Positions 1-8,177 of a DNA stretch of 64,000 nucleotides are shown here, piece by piece; within the stretch, counting starts at the first letter, position 1, and each line of letters starts with the position of its first letter. A program made the position numbers and the translations under genes. The DNA is from Planctomycetota bacterium. Its GTDB lineage: Bacteria; Planctomycetota; Phycisphaerae; Phycisphaerales; SM1A02. The notes under the pieces were generated by a model, which saw only the letters and a list, made by a program, of their open reading frames with translations, made no database searches and had not been told where the DNA came from. The stretch is taken from assembly GCA_022574595.1 (NCBI GenBank), contig JACZRS010000002.1:186001-250000 (forward strand), given 5' to 3'.

Positions 1-753
1 AATTAGAACATCATCAGTCTTGCCATTGGCGATTACAGCCCACTCGCCAGCTTGGGTCACAATCGCAGCGGCATGCAACTTGGATTTCATCCCACCTGTA
101 GATAAGTCACAATCACTTTTACCCGCTAATGCAAGTGTTTTTTCAGTTATCTGCTCTACCTTTTCAATCAACTCGTGGGGCTGGCCGTTTGAATTAATCT
201 TTAGCAGCCCATCGGTATTAGTCAGTAAAATAAGCACATCCGCGCGTACAAGACAAGCGACCAATGCGGAAAGAATGTCATTATCTCCAAAGCGCAGTTC
301 ATCGACAACAACAGTGTCATTTTCATTTACGATGGGAACCACGCCGCTGTCAAGGAGGCGGCTGAAGGTGTTGCGCGCGTTTAGATGTCGTTCGCGGTCA
401 GAAAGATCCGTATGCGTGAGCAGTACCTGAGCTACTGGTTGGTTATATTCTTGAAACAGCCTGCGATAACGCTCGATCAATCGCGCCTGACCAGTCGCGG
501 CGGCGGCTTGAAGTGATGGGAGATCACTTGGCCTGCTATCAAGACCAAGATCACTAAGCCCAGCTGCAACTGCTCCGGAGCTAACGCAAATAACATCCTT
601 ACCCGCTCTTCGCAGGTCGGCCATTTGCCTGACTAAATCCGTTAATCTGTGATCATCAATGTTGCCGCGCTTATCAACAAGGACACGGCTGCCGATCTTA
701 ACAACCACGCGCTTAGCCTTTTCTGCCCAATTGTATTGCGTATTTGAACTCAT
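1..753 (-). CDS. proB: glutamate 5-kinase, C-terminus cut by window edge
   Basis: The reading frame is open from the ATG at 753 down to base 1 and gives 251 residues with no stop. It phosphorylates L-glutamate to gamma-glutamyl phosphate, the first step of proline synthesis, in the cytosol. The N-terminal amino-acid-kinase signature is visible as VVVKIGSRVLVDKRG near residues 16-30, then VSSGAVAAG near 58-66, the glutamate/ATP region IVNENDTVVV, and the LLTNTDGLL strand. The full protein should continue about 15 residues for a short kinase, or about 115 if it carries a PUA domain. That end lies outside the window. It is transcribed away from proA, 77 bases apart. Identity is clear; only the end is unknown. 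Confidence 0.95.
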   Translation of the reverse strand, partial: MSSNTQYNWAEKAKRVVVKIGSRVLVDKRGNIDDHRLTDLVRQMADLRRAGKDVICVSSGAVAAGLSDLGLDSRPSDLPSLQAAAATGQARLIERYRRLFQEYNQPVAQVLLTHTDLSDRERHLNARNTFSRLLDSGVVPIVNENDTVVVDELRFGDNDILSALVACLVRADVLILLTNTDGLLKINSNGQPHELIEKVEQITEKTLALAGKSDCDLSTGGMKSKLHAAAIVTQAGEWAVIANGKTDDVLI

Positions 754-830
754 CGATTATCGTTTTTGAAAATTCCTAACAGCTTTAACGGTTAGATAAA
801 GGACTCAGTCAAGCACTCATCGACCTTACG

Positions 831-2087
831 ATGAATATCAACAAGTACATTTTTCAAATGGGCCAACAAGCTCAGCAGGCTGCCCGCCAACTTGCAGCTT
901 TAGATACCGCTACTAAAAATTGCGTTCTGTTAGCTATGGCGGATGGTATTACAAATAACCATAGCGATATAACATCTGCAAATACTCGTGATTTAGAAGC
1001 TGGACGCGCAGCAGGCCTTACTGATGCCATGCTGGATCGGCTGGCACTTGATGATGATCGCATTAAGGCCATGGCTGCGGGACTAAAACAAATAGCGGAA
1101 CTTCCCGATCCCATAGGCCAAGTGCTTAGTGTTAACAACAGGCCCAACGGCCTTACGATTCATAAAGTCCGAGTCGGGCTAGGCGTTATTGCAATGATTT
1201 ATGAATCTCGCCCCAACGTCACAGCCGATGCTGCGGGACTATGTTTTAAAGCGGGTAGTGCAGTAATTCTTCGCGGTGGTTCCGAAGCGCAGCATAGTAA
1301 TGCAGTGATTTTTAATGCCATGCAATCTGCGGGTATATCTGCTGGATTACCTGAGCATGCAATTCAGTTAATTGATACGACCGACCGAGCAGCAGTGCAT
1401 GAGCTACTTCAACTGGATAAATTTGTGGATCTTGTAATTCCCCGTGGTGGTGAGAGTTTGATCCGAGCTGTTGCTGAACATTCAAAGGTTCCCGTACTAA
1501 AACACTATAAAGGTGTTTGCCACGTTTATGTTGATCGTGAAGCTGATCTTGATATGGCGAGCAAAATTGTAATAAACGCAAAATGCCAACGCCCCGGCGT
1601 TTGTAACGCAGCGGAAACATTATTGGTTCATGAAGAAGTAGCCCAACAGTTCTTGCCGCATATAACTAAGGAATTGCTATCGCATAATGTAGAGCTTCGA
1701 GGCGATGAGCGTACACAACAAATTGTTGAAGAAGTCAAACCTGCAACTGAAGAAGATTGGACAACTGAATATCTCGATCTGATTCTTTCGATTCGTGTTG
1801 TTGAAAATCTAACCGCAGCAATAGAACATATAAATAACTACGGCTCACACCATAGCGATGTCATCGTTACCGCAGATGAAGATGCAGCTTCACAATTTAC
1901 CCGCGATGTGGATTCCGCAACGGTATATATCAACGCATCCTGCCGCTTTACCGATGGATTTGAATTCGGAATGGGCGCAGAGATCGGCATAAGCACCGAC
2001 AAATTCCACGCCCGAGGCCCCTGCGGCCTTAACGAGCTAACCACTTACAAATACATAATCAAAGGCACCGGGCAAATTCGCAAGTAG
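831..2087 (+). CDS. proA: gamma-glutamyl phosphate reductase
   Basis: This 418-residue protein has the normal length for ProA. It reduces gamma-glutamyl phosphate to glutamate semialdehyde with NADPH, the second proline step. The aldehyde-dehydrogenase fold is recognisable: a Rossmann-side motif IYESRPNVTADAAGLC at about 124-138, LRGGSEA at 147-153, the IPRGGESL segment at 203-210, and the catalytic cysteine Cys258 in RPGVCNAAETLL. The C-terminal half carries HHSDVIVTAD and a substrate-site FGMGAEIGISTDK. The ATG at 831 has no strong ribosome-binding site in front of it. The gene is divergent from proB instead of in the usual proBA operon, so the 77-bp gap must hold both promoters. Confidence 0.96.
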   Translation: MNINKYIFQMGQQAQQAARQLAALDTATKNCVLLAMADGITNNHSDITSANTRDLEAGRAAGLTDAMLDRLALDDDRIKAMAAGLKQIAELPDPIGQVLSVNNRPNGLTIHKVRVGLGVIAMIYESRPNVTADAAGLCFKAGSAVILRGGSEAQHSNAVIFNAMQSAGISAGLPEHAIQLIDTTDRAAVHELLQLDKFVDLVIPRGGESLIRAVAEHSKVPVLKHYKGVCHVYVDREADLDMASKIVINAKCQRPGVCNAAETLLVHEEVAQQFLPHITKELLSHNVELRGDERTQQIVEEVKPATEEDWTTEYLDLILSIRVVENLTAAIEHINNYGSHHSDVIVTADEDAASQFTRDVDSATVYINASCRFTDGFEFGMGAEIGISTDKFHARGPCGLNELTTYKYIIKGTGQIRK

Positions 2088-2251
2088 TTCCAGATATCCA
2101 ATTCATTTTATCCTGTCAACTGGCCAGGAATCATCTGCGCTCTTACACTTGTTTTAGTGCATAAGTGAAATTTGACCTGAGTGAAAAGATTGTAATGCGG
2201 CGTCTTCTTTACGATTGTAATTTAGAGACGAAATATCTAAAAATAGTGTTA

Positions 2252-2764
2252 ATGAATAAATGCGCAAATATCCTGCTTTGTCGAACTTTCAGGAATAATG
2301 CTTTATTAATCTGTATTCTCTTGATTTCAAATACGGCAATTAGTTGTGGCCGCATACCAACTGCTCCAAATCCTTCAACTATACAAGCACATAGTAACAT
2401 GCTGACTATTGTTACAGCGATTCACAGTTACTGTAGTGCTAATCAAGATGCTATGCCCTCAAATCTCCAAACGCTGGTAGCGGGTGGTTTCTTACCTGCT
2501 TCAGCACTTCAATCACCGGCTGGACCTGTTACAGATGGTGGTGCAGATTACTGGCTATCCACATCGCGTGCTAACATCGCAACAAGCACCTATCCATCAT
2601 TTGAGATCCTGGTGTATGATCGCGCAACTGCAGAGCAAGGTAATGAGATAGTTGTGGGGTTTTATGACGGCGTTAGTAAGCTAATGACGAAGGCCGAATT
2701 CAATACAATGATGCAGAAGCTAGACAATAATGGGGTGGATTTTGCACTACCACAATCCCCTTAA
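2252..2764 (+). CDS. putative lipoprotein with pilin-like soluble domain
   Basis: The protein is 170 residues from the chosen ATG. I chose this start because a hydrophobic segment (NNALLICILLISNTAISCG) follows it and ends in a lipobox-like A-I-S-C, so the mature protein would be a lipoprotein anchored by that cysteine. An in-frame GTG at 2165 would add 29 residues in front of the signal, which is less likely. After the lipobox comes a helical stretch (HSNMLTIVTAIHSYCSANQD), then MPSNLQTLVAGGFLP and an SPAGP turn. That order, helix then P..L..L..GG.LP then SP.G, is typical of secretion pseudopilins and related planctomycete proteins. There is no prepilin peptidase site. Function is unknown; no operon partner is visible. 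Confidence 0.6.
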   Translation: MNKCANILLCRTFRNNALLICILLISNTAISCGRIPTAPNPSTIQAHSNMLTIVTAIHSYCSANQDAMPSNLQTLVAGGFLPASALQSPAGPVTDGGADYWLSTSRANIATSTYPSFEILVYDRATAEQGNEIVVGFYDGVSKLMTKAEFNTMMQKLDNNGVDFALPQSP

Positions 2765-2820
2765 CTATCAGCTGTTTATTGGATACCATATCTTTGAACA
2801 ATTAATTCGTCGTGCAAACG

Positions 2821-3957
2821 TCAATTTACAAACCGCCCTAACCCCAAAAATCCAATCGGCAGATCGGTGCGCCCGGTTGTCGCCAGATCTGCTAGCGCTT
2901 CACCTACAACGCTTGCGAACTTGAAGCCGTGTCCCGAAAAACCGCATGCGATAAACACATTCTCATAATGCGGATGATGATCGATGACAAAATGCGCATC
3001 CGGCGTATTTGAGTACATACATACGGATGCCTCGAGAACTTCGCCATTAGCTTGGGGAATGTAACGACTCAACATCTCACGCAACTCCTCGGTTTCTTGC
3101 GGATGCGCTACACGATCAATCTTGTCGGGGTTCGTCAATTCGCCCGGATTGTGTACCGCTAGCTTAAACCCCGGTTTGTCATCCAGCACTGGGAAGCCAT
3201 AGTACATTCCACCGGCCTCGCGATTGATCGCCCAAATCGGCATCGCGCCAATAGCAAATAGTTCTTCGCGCTCCGGCTGCACCCATAGCGCGATCTGCCG
3301 AGTTACCGGCAGATCCACGCCTAAATCCTTAATTAACTTCTCGCTCCACACACCGCTACATATCACAAGTTTATCTGCCTCGTAGAATCCATTTGTCGTT
3401 TGAACAACAACACCCGAACTATCCGCTTCCCAACTTTGCACCGGCACATTAGCGAGTAACGTCGCACTGAGCTGTTTGGCTAATCTCGCATAAGCAGTAA
3501 TGATCGCTTCAGGCAGCAATACTCCAGCCTGTGGTTCGTAGAAACCAACGAATTCTTCAGGCACGGTGAATTGTGGATATCGCTTGATCGCTTCATCATG
3601 ATTCAGCCATTGGTGATCCAAGCCATGTTCCTTGGCTGCTGATAAACTCCCCGCAATCAACTCACACTCGGCAGGTCCAAACCATATCCCACCAGTAACA
3701 TGCAATATTTGCTGACCGTTTTCTTTTTCCAGTGATCGCCACAGCTCATAAGACCGGCGAAGCAGTGGCACGTAATCCGGATGCTCGAAGTAGCACATGC
3801 GAATAGCGCGCGACTGGCCGTGTGATGTGCCCAAGGTGTTGGGGATATCAAACCGATCAAGCCCAAGTACGCTAAGGCCGCGCGAAGCAAGTTGATAACA
3901 AGTTGAGGCACCCATTGCCCCTACGCCAATGACAATCACTTCGTATCGCTTTGGCAA
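2821..3957 (-). CDS. FAD-dependent sarcosine / N-methyl-amino-acid oxidase
   Basis: A flavoprotein of the monomeric sarcosine oxidase / N-methyltryptophan oxidase group (DAO fold), which oxidises N-methylated amino acids and makes formaldehyde and peroxide. The FAD-binding motif is IVIGVGAMGAS close to the N-terminus. The C-terminal half has ASVCMYSNTPDAHF, whose cysteine matches the covalent-flavin cysteine of monomeric sarcosine oxidase, and then CGFSGHGFKFASVVGEALADL, the conserved family end (split here: CGFSGHGFKF, then the helix). No ATG fits. I place the start at a TTG (3957) eight bases after GGAG, giving the family-like beginning LPKRYEVIVIG; a TTG at 3984 is the longer alternative. 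Substrate is not decided by sequence. It stands alone. Confidence 0.85.
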   Translation of the reverse strand: MPKRYEVIVIGVGAMGASTCYQLASRGLSVLGLDRFDIPNTLGTSHGQSRAIRMCYFEHPDYVPLLRRSYELWRSLEKENGQQILHVTGGIWFGPAECELIAGSLSAAKEHGLDHQWLNHDEAIKRYPQFTVPEEFVGFYEPQAGVLLPEAIITAYARLAKQLSATLLANVPVQSWEADSSGVVVQTTNGFYEADKLVICSGVWSEKLIKDLGVDLPVTRQIALWVQPEREELFAIGAMPIWAINREAGGMYYGFPVLDDKPGFKLAVHNPGELTNPDKIDRVAHPQETEELREMLSRYIPQANGEVLEASVCMYSNTPDAHFVIDHHPHYENVFIACGFSGHGFKFASVVGEALADLATTGRTDLPIGFLGLGRFVN

Positions 3958-4104
3958 AGCGGATATCTCCAAACTCACAAACAAATCATTGTGGTCTCAA
4001 TAACCAGCGAACATTACCGTTGTAAAGGCGCAAGTATCGTACATTACACGTTTTCCGAGCAAGTCGAACGCGCCAAAGTCGGTAGTTAGCAGTACTTAAC
4101 GCCA

Positions 4105-4242
4105 ATGCGTGCGATCAATGCAAACACAATTCGTCAGGCTATCCACAGTATCGGACTAAAGCGCGGTAGCCATACCGACGAGGATATAATTGAGTTTTGC
4201 GAGGGATACGCAAGTGAAAAAGGCAAGGACGCCTACGGCTAA
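4105..4242 (+). CDS. possible 45-residue small protein
   Basis: In the 316-base gap between the flavin oxidase and the HNH gene there is one small open frame, ATG at 4105 to TAA at 4240-4242. The peptide is charged and composition is protein-like (ends HTDEDIIEFCEGYASEKGKD AYG, written here in two pieces). There is no clear ribosome-binding site, and the stop TAA lies just in front of it. It could be a real small gene, the tail of a decayed gene, or chance. No function proposed. The remaining gap (3985-4104 and 4243-4300) shows nothing further. Confidence 0.25.
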   Translation: MRAINANTIRQAIHSIGLKRGSHTDEDIIEFCEGYASEKGKDAYG

Positions 4243-4300
4243 ATACAATTGCGCGGCAACCGCGCCATGATTTGTGTACTAATAAGTAAGGAATGCTGTT

Positions 4301-5668
4301 ATGGGTGTCAATTGCGATCTATCGCCGGAACAAATCGACAAAATGCGTCGAGTGCCAACGTATGTGGTGCTTCAGGAAATGGGTGTTGCTGCAAGAGAAG
4401 CCCATACATTACGCACACCTGAATTCAAGAAATTCATTTCGTATTTGATTGAAAACCCTGATGGCCGAGACCGACGCGAACCACTTACCACTATCCCAGA
4501 TCAAGCGCGGCCAGTACCTCGCCTGCGCGTTGCATTAGATGCTTGCTTTGGCGCTTACGCAGATTTACATTGGTTTAAGATCAACAAAACCGTCAACTCA
4601 ATGGGATTACCCCTAACAGGCCTATTCCCACGCGTTTCTGCAAGTTTGGGGCGAGTAAAACCCGAAGTCTTCGGCCACATCGTTGGCTCGCTAGTACACC
4701 GCAATCCAGACGCAGCATTGATGCGACTTTTAAATAAACGCAAAGGCAAGATTCCAGGTATTGGGCTTCAGCTATTTTCTCGCATGGCTTATGCCTTCCG
4801 TCGGGATTTGTATTTCGTTATTCCTCATGAATGGGGTACCGCATCGGGCGCTTTTCGTTTTATTGGAACTGATCTTCGCAAATACTGCGCGCTTTGCCGC
4901 GAGCTGCGCAGTGTGTGTGATGATCTTGCGATCACTCCTCGTATTCGAGGTAGTGTGTTTGGTTACCTTATGAATCAGGACACTATTCATCCGGACCTTC
5001 TAGCGGAACTTAATAAATCAATAGGCCCAACCATCGGCAGGGCAACTGAGCTTAAAGCTACCGATGGTTACGTAGCGCCATCGGATCTAGATGGCCAATT
5101 CAATATGCCTATTGAATTCACCGGCAAGACTATCCTGGCAAGGCGAGGCCAACGCCAACTTCGTCACGCACTATTAAGAGCTTACGGAAGTAGCTGCGCC
5201 ATTACAGGTAAGTGTCCCAAAGACTTGCTGGAAGTTGCGCACATTTCGCCCTTCCCGGATAGCGATGTAAATGCACATGATAACGCTATCATACTTCGCA
5301 CAGACATTCATACGCTTTGGGATTTGAATCTGATCGCTATTAATCCTGAGGATATGAGTGTTTGTGTTGCCAGAAAATTGCGCGGTTCGATTTATGAAAA
5401 TCTTGCAGGCAGAACTCTGGCGCGTCGCCGTCATAGCGAGCAGCTAAATAGTGCAGCCTTAGTAGATCGTTGGGAGCAGTTTGTTATTAGCCAGGATAAT
5501 AATAAAAAACCTGCGGTTATGATCGAAGCTAGTGATGCAGATATTGTTGACGACTGTGACTTCGATAGTGATATCGATAGCAAGAAAATCAAAGCCAAGA
5601 CAACTGCGGACGAGATTCAGGATCTACATACAAATCGCTCTCACTTAAACGAAACTACTGCTGCTTAA
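4301..5668 (+). CDS. HNH-endonuclease-domain protein, N-terminal region unrecognised
   Basis: The 455-residue protein has a C-terminal HNH_2-type nuclease domain at about 297-345. There, CAITGKCPKDLLEVAHISPF supplies the first cysteine-bearing hairpin and the catalytic AH pair (His314), Asn328 sits in the HDNAIIL strand, and His337 in RTDIHTLWD completes the metal site. This arrangement matches HNH_2 proteins, several of which are restriction-like or PvuRts1I-like, but the family is mixed. Residues 1-280 are not recognisable to me: a helical, basic region with no membrane segment. The tail after 420 is acidic (DADIVDDCDFDSDIDS) and probably disordered. The start ATG at 4301 follows AAGGAATG. 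No methylase or toxin partner lies beside it, so a defence role is only a possibility. Confidence 0.75.
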   Translation: MGVNCDLSPEQIDKMRRVPTYVVLQEMGVAAREAHTLRTPEFKKFISYLIENPDGRDRREPLTTIPDQARPVPRLRVALDACFGAYADLHWFKINKTVNSMGLPLTGLFPRVSASLGRVKPEVFGHIVGSLVHRNPDAALMRLLNKRKGKIPGIGLQLFSRMAYAFRRDLYFVIPHEWGTASGAFRFIGTDLRKYCALCRELRSVCDDLAITPRIRGSVFGYLMNQDTIHPDLLAELNKSIGPTIGRATELKATDGYVAPSDLDGQFNMPIEFTGKTILARRGQRQLRHALLRAYGSSCAITGKCPKDLLEVAHISPFPDSDVNAHDNAIILRTDIHTLWDLNLIAINPEDMSVCVARKLRGSIYENLAGRTLARRRHSEQLNSAALVDRWEQFVISQDNNKKPAVMIEASDADIVDDCDFDSDIDSKKIKAKTTADEIQDLHTNRSHLNETTAA

Positions 5669-5674
5669 AAATAT

Positions 5675-6982
5675 CTAAGCAGGCAATCCGTTTTTAATTA
5701 CATGCTCGATCGCATCACAAAAGCGATCGAGTTCTTCTATAGTTGTATAGACACTTGGCGAAACGCGCAATCCTTCAAGATCATCGTGCATGATCGCCGT
5801 TGTGAGAATGCGATACTCATTCCATAGCCAGTTATTCATCTCAACGCTATCAACACCATCGATCTGAACCGTCGCAATACCACAGGCGAAGCCCGGCTTG
5901 AGGCTAGTATGCAACCGCACGCGATCATGGGCAAGGAGGCGGTTCGCCCAATAGTCGCGTAGGTAGATCAGCCTTGCTTCCTTGCGCTTCGGCCCGATGC
6001 CTTGATGGAACGTCAGCGCCTCGGCGATGGCAAGATAGTTCGCAGCAGGATGCGTGCCGATTTCCTCGTATTTGCGGATGTTATTGTCTCCCGCTTCCGG
6101 AGCGGCCATCATCGGCCAGAGGTCGTGAATTTTGTCACGTCGCACATAGAGCAGACCAGTGCCGTGCGGGGCAAACAACCACTTGTGTAGGCTTGTCGCG
6201 TAGTAGTCGCAATCGAGGTCCGACAGTTTGAAATCAAAGTGCGCCAGGGCGTGCGCGCCGTCGACGATGACGGGAATACCTCTTTCTCGGGCCATCGCTA
6301 CCACCGCCCGCACCGGCAGTATCTGCCCGGTCAGATTGATCATGTGGCACATGAGAATAACCCTGGTCCGCGGCGTGATGTTCTGCTGGAACAACGAGAC
6401 GATCTGAGATGGATCTTCTGAGATCACGGGAGCCGCAAACTGCTTCAGGACAATTCCCTCGCGGCGCTGTCGCTGCTTGAATGTGTCGAGCATGCGCGGA
6501 TAATCCTGAGTCGTTGTCAGCACTTCATCACCCGGCTTGAGGTCTATGCCAAACTGACAGATCTGCATTCCTTCCGAGGCGTTGCGTGTTAGTGCGATTT
6601 CCTCGGGCTCACAACCGAACTGGCGTGCGAGCCGTTCGCGCACCGCTTCGCGCTGCGGCTCGAGAACTCGCCACATTGCGTATGGAGGGCAAGTGTTGGA
6701 ATAATCCAAATGTCGTTTCATCGCTTGCTGAACTATTGCGGGCGATGGACTTACTCCGCCGTTGTTCAGGTTCACAATACTTCGATCAACCGTAAACGCC
6801 TGGCTGACCTCGAACCAGATAGCTTCATCAGCAGCAATTGCTTCTGTTGATCCGGTATATTGAGATAATTCCGTAACCGCAGCGAGAGCGCGTTCAATCA
6901 TCGTTGGGTTTAAATAGGCCACCGTAACTGCGGAAACTGCGGGAACTGACATTGAGCCGAAAAACTGCCTTCGAGTTTGCAT
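5675..6982 (-). CDS. class V aminotransferase, Tat-exported, isopenicillin-N-epimerase-like
   Basis: A PLP enzyme of the class V aminotransferase fold, 435 residues from ATG 6982. The start is fixed by GGAGG eight bases upstream and by the Tat signal MQTRRQFFGSMSVPAVSAV, so the enzyme is folded in the cytosol and exported to the periplasm. Motifs: NLNNGGVSPSP near the N-terminus of the mature protein, ALTRNASEGMQ, the aspartate of VDGAHALAHFDF, and the PLP-lysine in YYATSLHKWLFAPHGTGLLY. The order resembles isopenicillin N epimerase-like and cysteine-desulfurase-like proteins; the reaction cannot be assigned. Its DNA is visibly richer in G and C than the neighbours over 5900-6800, a hint of transfer. 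It ends six bases after the convergent HNH gene. Confidence 0.86.
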   Translation of the reverse strand: MQTRRQFFGSMSVPAVSAVTVAYLNPTMIERALAAVTELSQYTGSTEAIAADEAIWFEVSQAFTVDRSIVNLNNGGVSPSPAIVQQAMKRHLDYSNTCPPYAMWRVLEPQREAVRERLARQFGCEPEEIALTRNASEGMQICQFGIDLKPGDEVLTTTQDYPRMLDTFKQRQRREGIVLKQFAAPVISEDPSQIVSLFQQNITPRTRVILMCHMINLTGQILPVRAVVAMARERGIPVIVDGAHALAHFDFKLSDLDCDYYATSLHKWLFAPHGTGLLYVRRDKIHDLWPMMAAPEAGDNNIRKYEEIGTHPAANYLAIAEALTFHQGIGPKRKEARLIYLRDYWANRLLAHDRVRLHTSLKPGFACGIATVQIDGVDSVEMNNWLWNEYRILTTAIMHDDLEGLRVSPSVYTTIEELDRFCDAIEHVIKNGLPA

Positions 6983-7148
6983 GATTAAACCTCCGACTAA
7001 GGGCATTGTCTTGATATTTCCAGGGCTTTGATTGTACATAGCCACAGCCTTGCGCCAAAGAGTTTTGCCTCAAGGGCTGGCGTTTATGCTTTGACATGCT
7101 CATAATGCTTGCAATAAAGATATACCCATACTCACTTAGGAGAAAATA

Positions 7149-8066
7149 ATGTCCAAGACCACTACCACTTTCGCTGTAATAATCACGGCAATTTCCACCT
7201 GCTTCATCGCTCAACCAGCATCCGCACAAGGCCGATTTGATGAGGTTGAAATTAAAACCACCAAACTTACGGATTCCGTTTACATGCTCGTAGGGGCAGG
7301 CGGGAACATCGGCTTATCCGTAGGCGAAGATGGCGCATTCATGATTGATGATCAGTTTGCTGAGCTAAGCGAAAAAATCCTCGCCGCAGTTGCTGAGATT
7401 ACTGACAAACCTATCAAGTTCCTCGTCAATACGCATCACCACGGCGATCACACTGGTGGTAATAAAAACATTGGTAAAACCGGAACGATAATTGTCGCAC
7501 ACGAAAATGTGCGCAAGAGATTGACGAAGGATCAGTTTATTAAAGTATTTAATAGTACAACACCTGCATCTTCTGGAGCTGCACTGCCAGTTGTTACGTT
7601 CACAAAAGATATAACGCTACACATAAACAGCGACAAGGTGCATATCTTTCATGTTGACCCCGCACATACCGATGGCGATTCGCTTGTTCATTTCAAAAAA
7701 GCTAACGTCCTGCATATGGGCGATATCTTTTTTAACGGAATGTATCCCTTTATAGATGTTTCATCAGGCGGATCAATTGATGGCATGATTAAGGCCGCAG
7801 AGCGCGGAATAAAACTTTCCGATGACAAGACAAAGATAATCCCAGGACATGGTCCACTAGCAACAAAGCAGAATCTTGATGGCTATCACAAGATGCTAAT
7901 TGCAGCACGCGATCTTATTAAACCTCTAGTAGAACAAGGTAAATCACGCGATGAGGTGATCGCAGCTAAACCTACTGCTACATTAGACGAAGTTTGGGGC
8001 AAAGGTTTCATGAAACCCGACGTTTGGGTCGGCATCGTTTATGATGGAATGGTGAAGGAGGAATAG
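7149..8066 (+). CDS. periplasmic metallo-beta-lactamase-fold hydrolase
   Basis: A 305-residue secreted protein. The N-terminus is a signal peptide ending in PASAQ (about residue 27). The zinc motif HxHxDH is NTHHHGDHTGG with His96, His98, Asp100 and His101. A further zinc histidine lies in VDPAHTDGDSLVHF, and the final one in IIPGHGPLA. This pattern is that of the subclass-B3-like / quinoprotein-relay MBL group, whose members hydrolyse varied esters, thioesters or lactams; antibiotic cleavage should not be assumed. An AGGAG sits seven bases before the ATG. It is divergent from the exported aminotransferase, with 166 bases between the two starts that must contain both promoters. Confidence 0.88.
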   Translation: MSKTTTTFAVIITAISTCFIAQPASAQGRFDEVEIKTTKLTDSVYMLVGAGGNIGLSVGEDGAFMIDDQFAELSEKILAAVAEITDKPIKFLVNTHHHGDHTGGNKNIGKTGTIIVAHENVRKRLTKDQFIKVFNSTTPASSGAALPVVTFTKDITLHINSDKVHIFHVDPAHTDGDSLVHFKKANVLHMGDIFFNGMYPFIDVSSGGSIDGMIKAAERGIKLSDDKTKIIPGHGPLATKQNLDGYHKMLIAARDLIKPLVEQGKSRDEVIAAKPTATLDEVWGKGFMKPDVWVGIVYDGMVKEE

Positions 8067-8177
8067 CTACTAATTAAAGAAAGAGAAGACCAATTGGAGA
8101 TTTCCTTTGTAAGGCACTAAATTGACGGTTATGATCTACATGACCGGAGGTCACTTCGATCCGTTAGGAGGCATTCG

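Noticed and set aside
4301-5668. Restriction-modification or other defence system around the HNH gene
   Set aside because: No methyltransferase, ATPase or partner gene is adjacent; neighbours are unrelated metabolic genes.
7149-8066. Antibiotic-resistance beta-lactamase
   Set aside because: The fold motif fits a broad hydrolase group; nothing specific to lactam cleavage is visible.
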